A stretch of DNA of 6,743 nt from a bacterium MnTg04. Its GTDB lineage: Bacteria > Pseudomonadota > Gammaproteobacteria > Steroidobacterales > MnTg04. Under the pieces are notes generated by a model. It worked only from the letters and a program-made list of their open reading frames with translations. It searched no databases and was not told where the DNA came from. The position numbers and the translations under genes were made by a program. Every line of letters starts with the position of its first letter. Position 1 is the stretch's first letter. Positions 6,240 through 6,743 of this stretch are shown here, piece by piece. The DNA is taken from assembly GCA_008975185.1 (NCBI GenBank), contig BFAU01000196.1, positions 1 to 6,743 on the forward strand. Reading direction: 5' to 3'.

Positions 6240-6527
6240 ATGAAAAGAGCACATCTGATTACCGCTTTGCTGGCCGCGATCTGCAGTTTTCCGTTACTGG
6301 CGGGGCCGGTCGACATCAATTCCGCCGATGCGGCGACGCTGGCCAAGGAACTCAACGGCGTGGGCATCAGCAAGGCCACGCTGATCGTGGAGTATCGGAA
6401 CTCTCACGGCGCGTTCAAAACCGCGGATGACCTGGCCAAGGTCAAAGGCATCGGCAAGGCGACCATCGAGAAAAATCGCGAGAACATCTTGCTTGGCAGC
6501 AAGAAAGAAACGGTGAAAAAGAAATGA
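6240..6527 (+). CDS. ComEA-family helix-hairpin-helix protein, exported
   Basis: A 95-residue protein with an N-terminal signal sequence: the basic start MKRAH, a hydrophobic stretch at about 6-20, and a possible cleavage after Ala21 (PLLA/GPVDIN). The mature part is a single ComEA-type DNA-binding module. VDINSADAATL opens it, the first hairpin is NGVGISKA (39-46), EYRNSHGAFKTADDLA follows, and the second hairpin is KGIGKATIEKNRENI (69-83). The tail is lysine-rich. ComEA proteins bind double-stranded DNA in the periplasm and ratchet incoming DNA during natural transformation in Vibrio and others. Many short stand-alone gammaproteobacterial members like this one are untested. I chose ATG 6240, with AGGAG 9 nt upstream; longer in-frame starts would bury the signal peptide. 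A terminator follows, so it looks monocistronic. The family call is strong; a role in competence is inference, as no other competence gene is present. Confidence 0.9.
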   Translation: MKRAHLITALLAAICSFPLLAGPVDINSADAATLAKELNGVGISKATLIVEYRNSHGAFKTADDLAKVKGIGKATIEKNRENILLGSKKETVKKK

Positions 6528-6539
6528 CCGGGATGGACT

Positions 6540-6569
6540 GGCGGGGCCGGCTGAGCGGCCCCGCCTGTT
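6540..6569 (+). terminator. Probable intrinsic terminator after the comEA-like gene
   Basis: A perfect GC-rich 10-bp stem (GGCGGGGCCG, 6540-6549, with CGGCCCCGCC, 6556-6565) encloses a six-base loop, 13 nt after the stop codon. The following TGTTGCGGTTGG is only weakly T-rich, so termination may be partial. The position between two genes and the stem strength support the call. Confidence 0.72.
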
Positions 6570-6601
6570 GCGGTTGGATTCCAGACCGCTACTTGCTGGG
6601 T

Positions 6602-6607
6602 TATGAT
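6602..6607 (+). promoter_or_regulatory. Possible -10 box for galU
   Basis: TATGAT matches the sigma-70 -10 consensus at 5 of 6. The -35 position 17 nt upstream reads TTCCAG, only 3 of 6. If it is used, transcription would begin near 6614. That leaves almost no leader for an ATG start at 6618 and about 25 nt for the GTG start at 6639. Confidence 0.3.
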
Positions 6608-6638
6608 CGCGCTCGGGATGCAAAACGGGCGGTCGATA

Positions 6639-6743
6639 GTGAACAAAGCAGTGAGGACAGCAATTTTCCCGGTAGCGGGCAGAGGAACCCGGTTTTTGCC
6701 GGTGACCAAGGCCAGTCCGAAGGAAATGTTGCCGGGCGTGGAC
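6639..6743 (+). CDS. galU: UTP-glucose-1-phosphate uridylyltransferase, N-terminal 35 codons (3' end outside window)
   Basis: GalU makes UDP-glucose from UTP and glucose-1-phosphate, the donor for lipopolysaccharide core, exopolysaccharide and other glucosylated products. Only the start is present. It shows the nucleotide-binding signature of the bacterial UGPase family: FPVAGRGTRFLPVTKASPKEMLPGVD, with GRGTR at 14-18 and KEMLP at 28-32. The KEMLP element separates GalU-type enzymes from glucose-1-phosphate thymidylyltransferases and other sugar nucleotidyltransferases. I prefer GTG 6639, which gives nine residues before FPVAG, as in many homologues; GGGCGG at 6626-6631 may be its ribosome binding site. 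An in-frame ATG at 6618 would add seven residues (MQNGRSI) and cannot be excluded. The upstream hairpin separates the gene from the comEA-like gene. Confidence 0.9.
   Translation, partial: MNKAVRTAIFPVAGRGTRFLPVTKASPKEMLPGVD

Overview
The window reads as a core chromosomal segment of a moderately GC-rich gammaproteobacterium. All recognisable genes lie on the + strand, in the order aroA (5' end cut off), cmk, rpsA, ihfB, lapA, lapB, a small comEA-type helix-hairpin-helix gene, then the first 35 codons of galU. The assignment to Gammaproteobacteria rests on three things. The aroA-cmk-rpsA-ihfB order is conserved there. The 558-residue, six-domain S1 aligns nearly gap-free with my memory of the E. 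coli protein. LapA and LapB are a gammaproteobacterial pair. I cannot name a genus.

Region 1 (1-3845) is an expression block. aroA and cmk overlap by one base (TAGTG). About 130 nt separate cmk from rpsA. This leader folds on paper into three consecutive hairpins, two with GGA in the apical loop, and leads to an rpsA start without a convincing Shine-Dalgarno. That resembles the autoregulated S1 leader known from gammaproteobacteria. A very strong intrinsic terminator (12-bp perfect stem) closes the block.

Region 2 (3846-5909) holds ihfB with its own leader, including a near-consensus IHF site that could serve autoregulation. A long imperfect hairpin of unknown role follows ihfB. Then come the overlapping lapA and lapB genes, whose products tune lipopolysaccharide assembly in the inner membrane.

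Region 3 (5910-6743) starts with about 330 nt without a credible gene, which contains a nested set of complementary segments that may be a structured RNA. After it come a 95-residue exported ComEA-like protein with its own terminator, and galU (UDP-glucose synthesis). In Pseudomonas the stretch downstream of ihfB is a known O-antigen locus. The lapAB-comEA-galU junction may therefore be the edge of a variable surface-polysaccharide locus, but that is inference.

No mobile element, CRISPR array, tRNA or rRNA was seen. The window is mostly ordinary housekeeping DNA. The non-routine points are the rpsA leader, the lapB-comEA spacer, the hairpin after ihfB, and an Ala at a normally Ser substrate-binding position in AroA.
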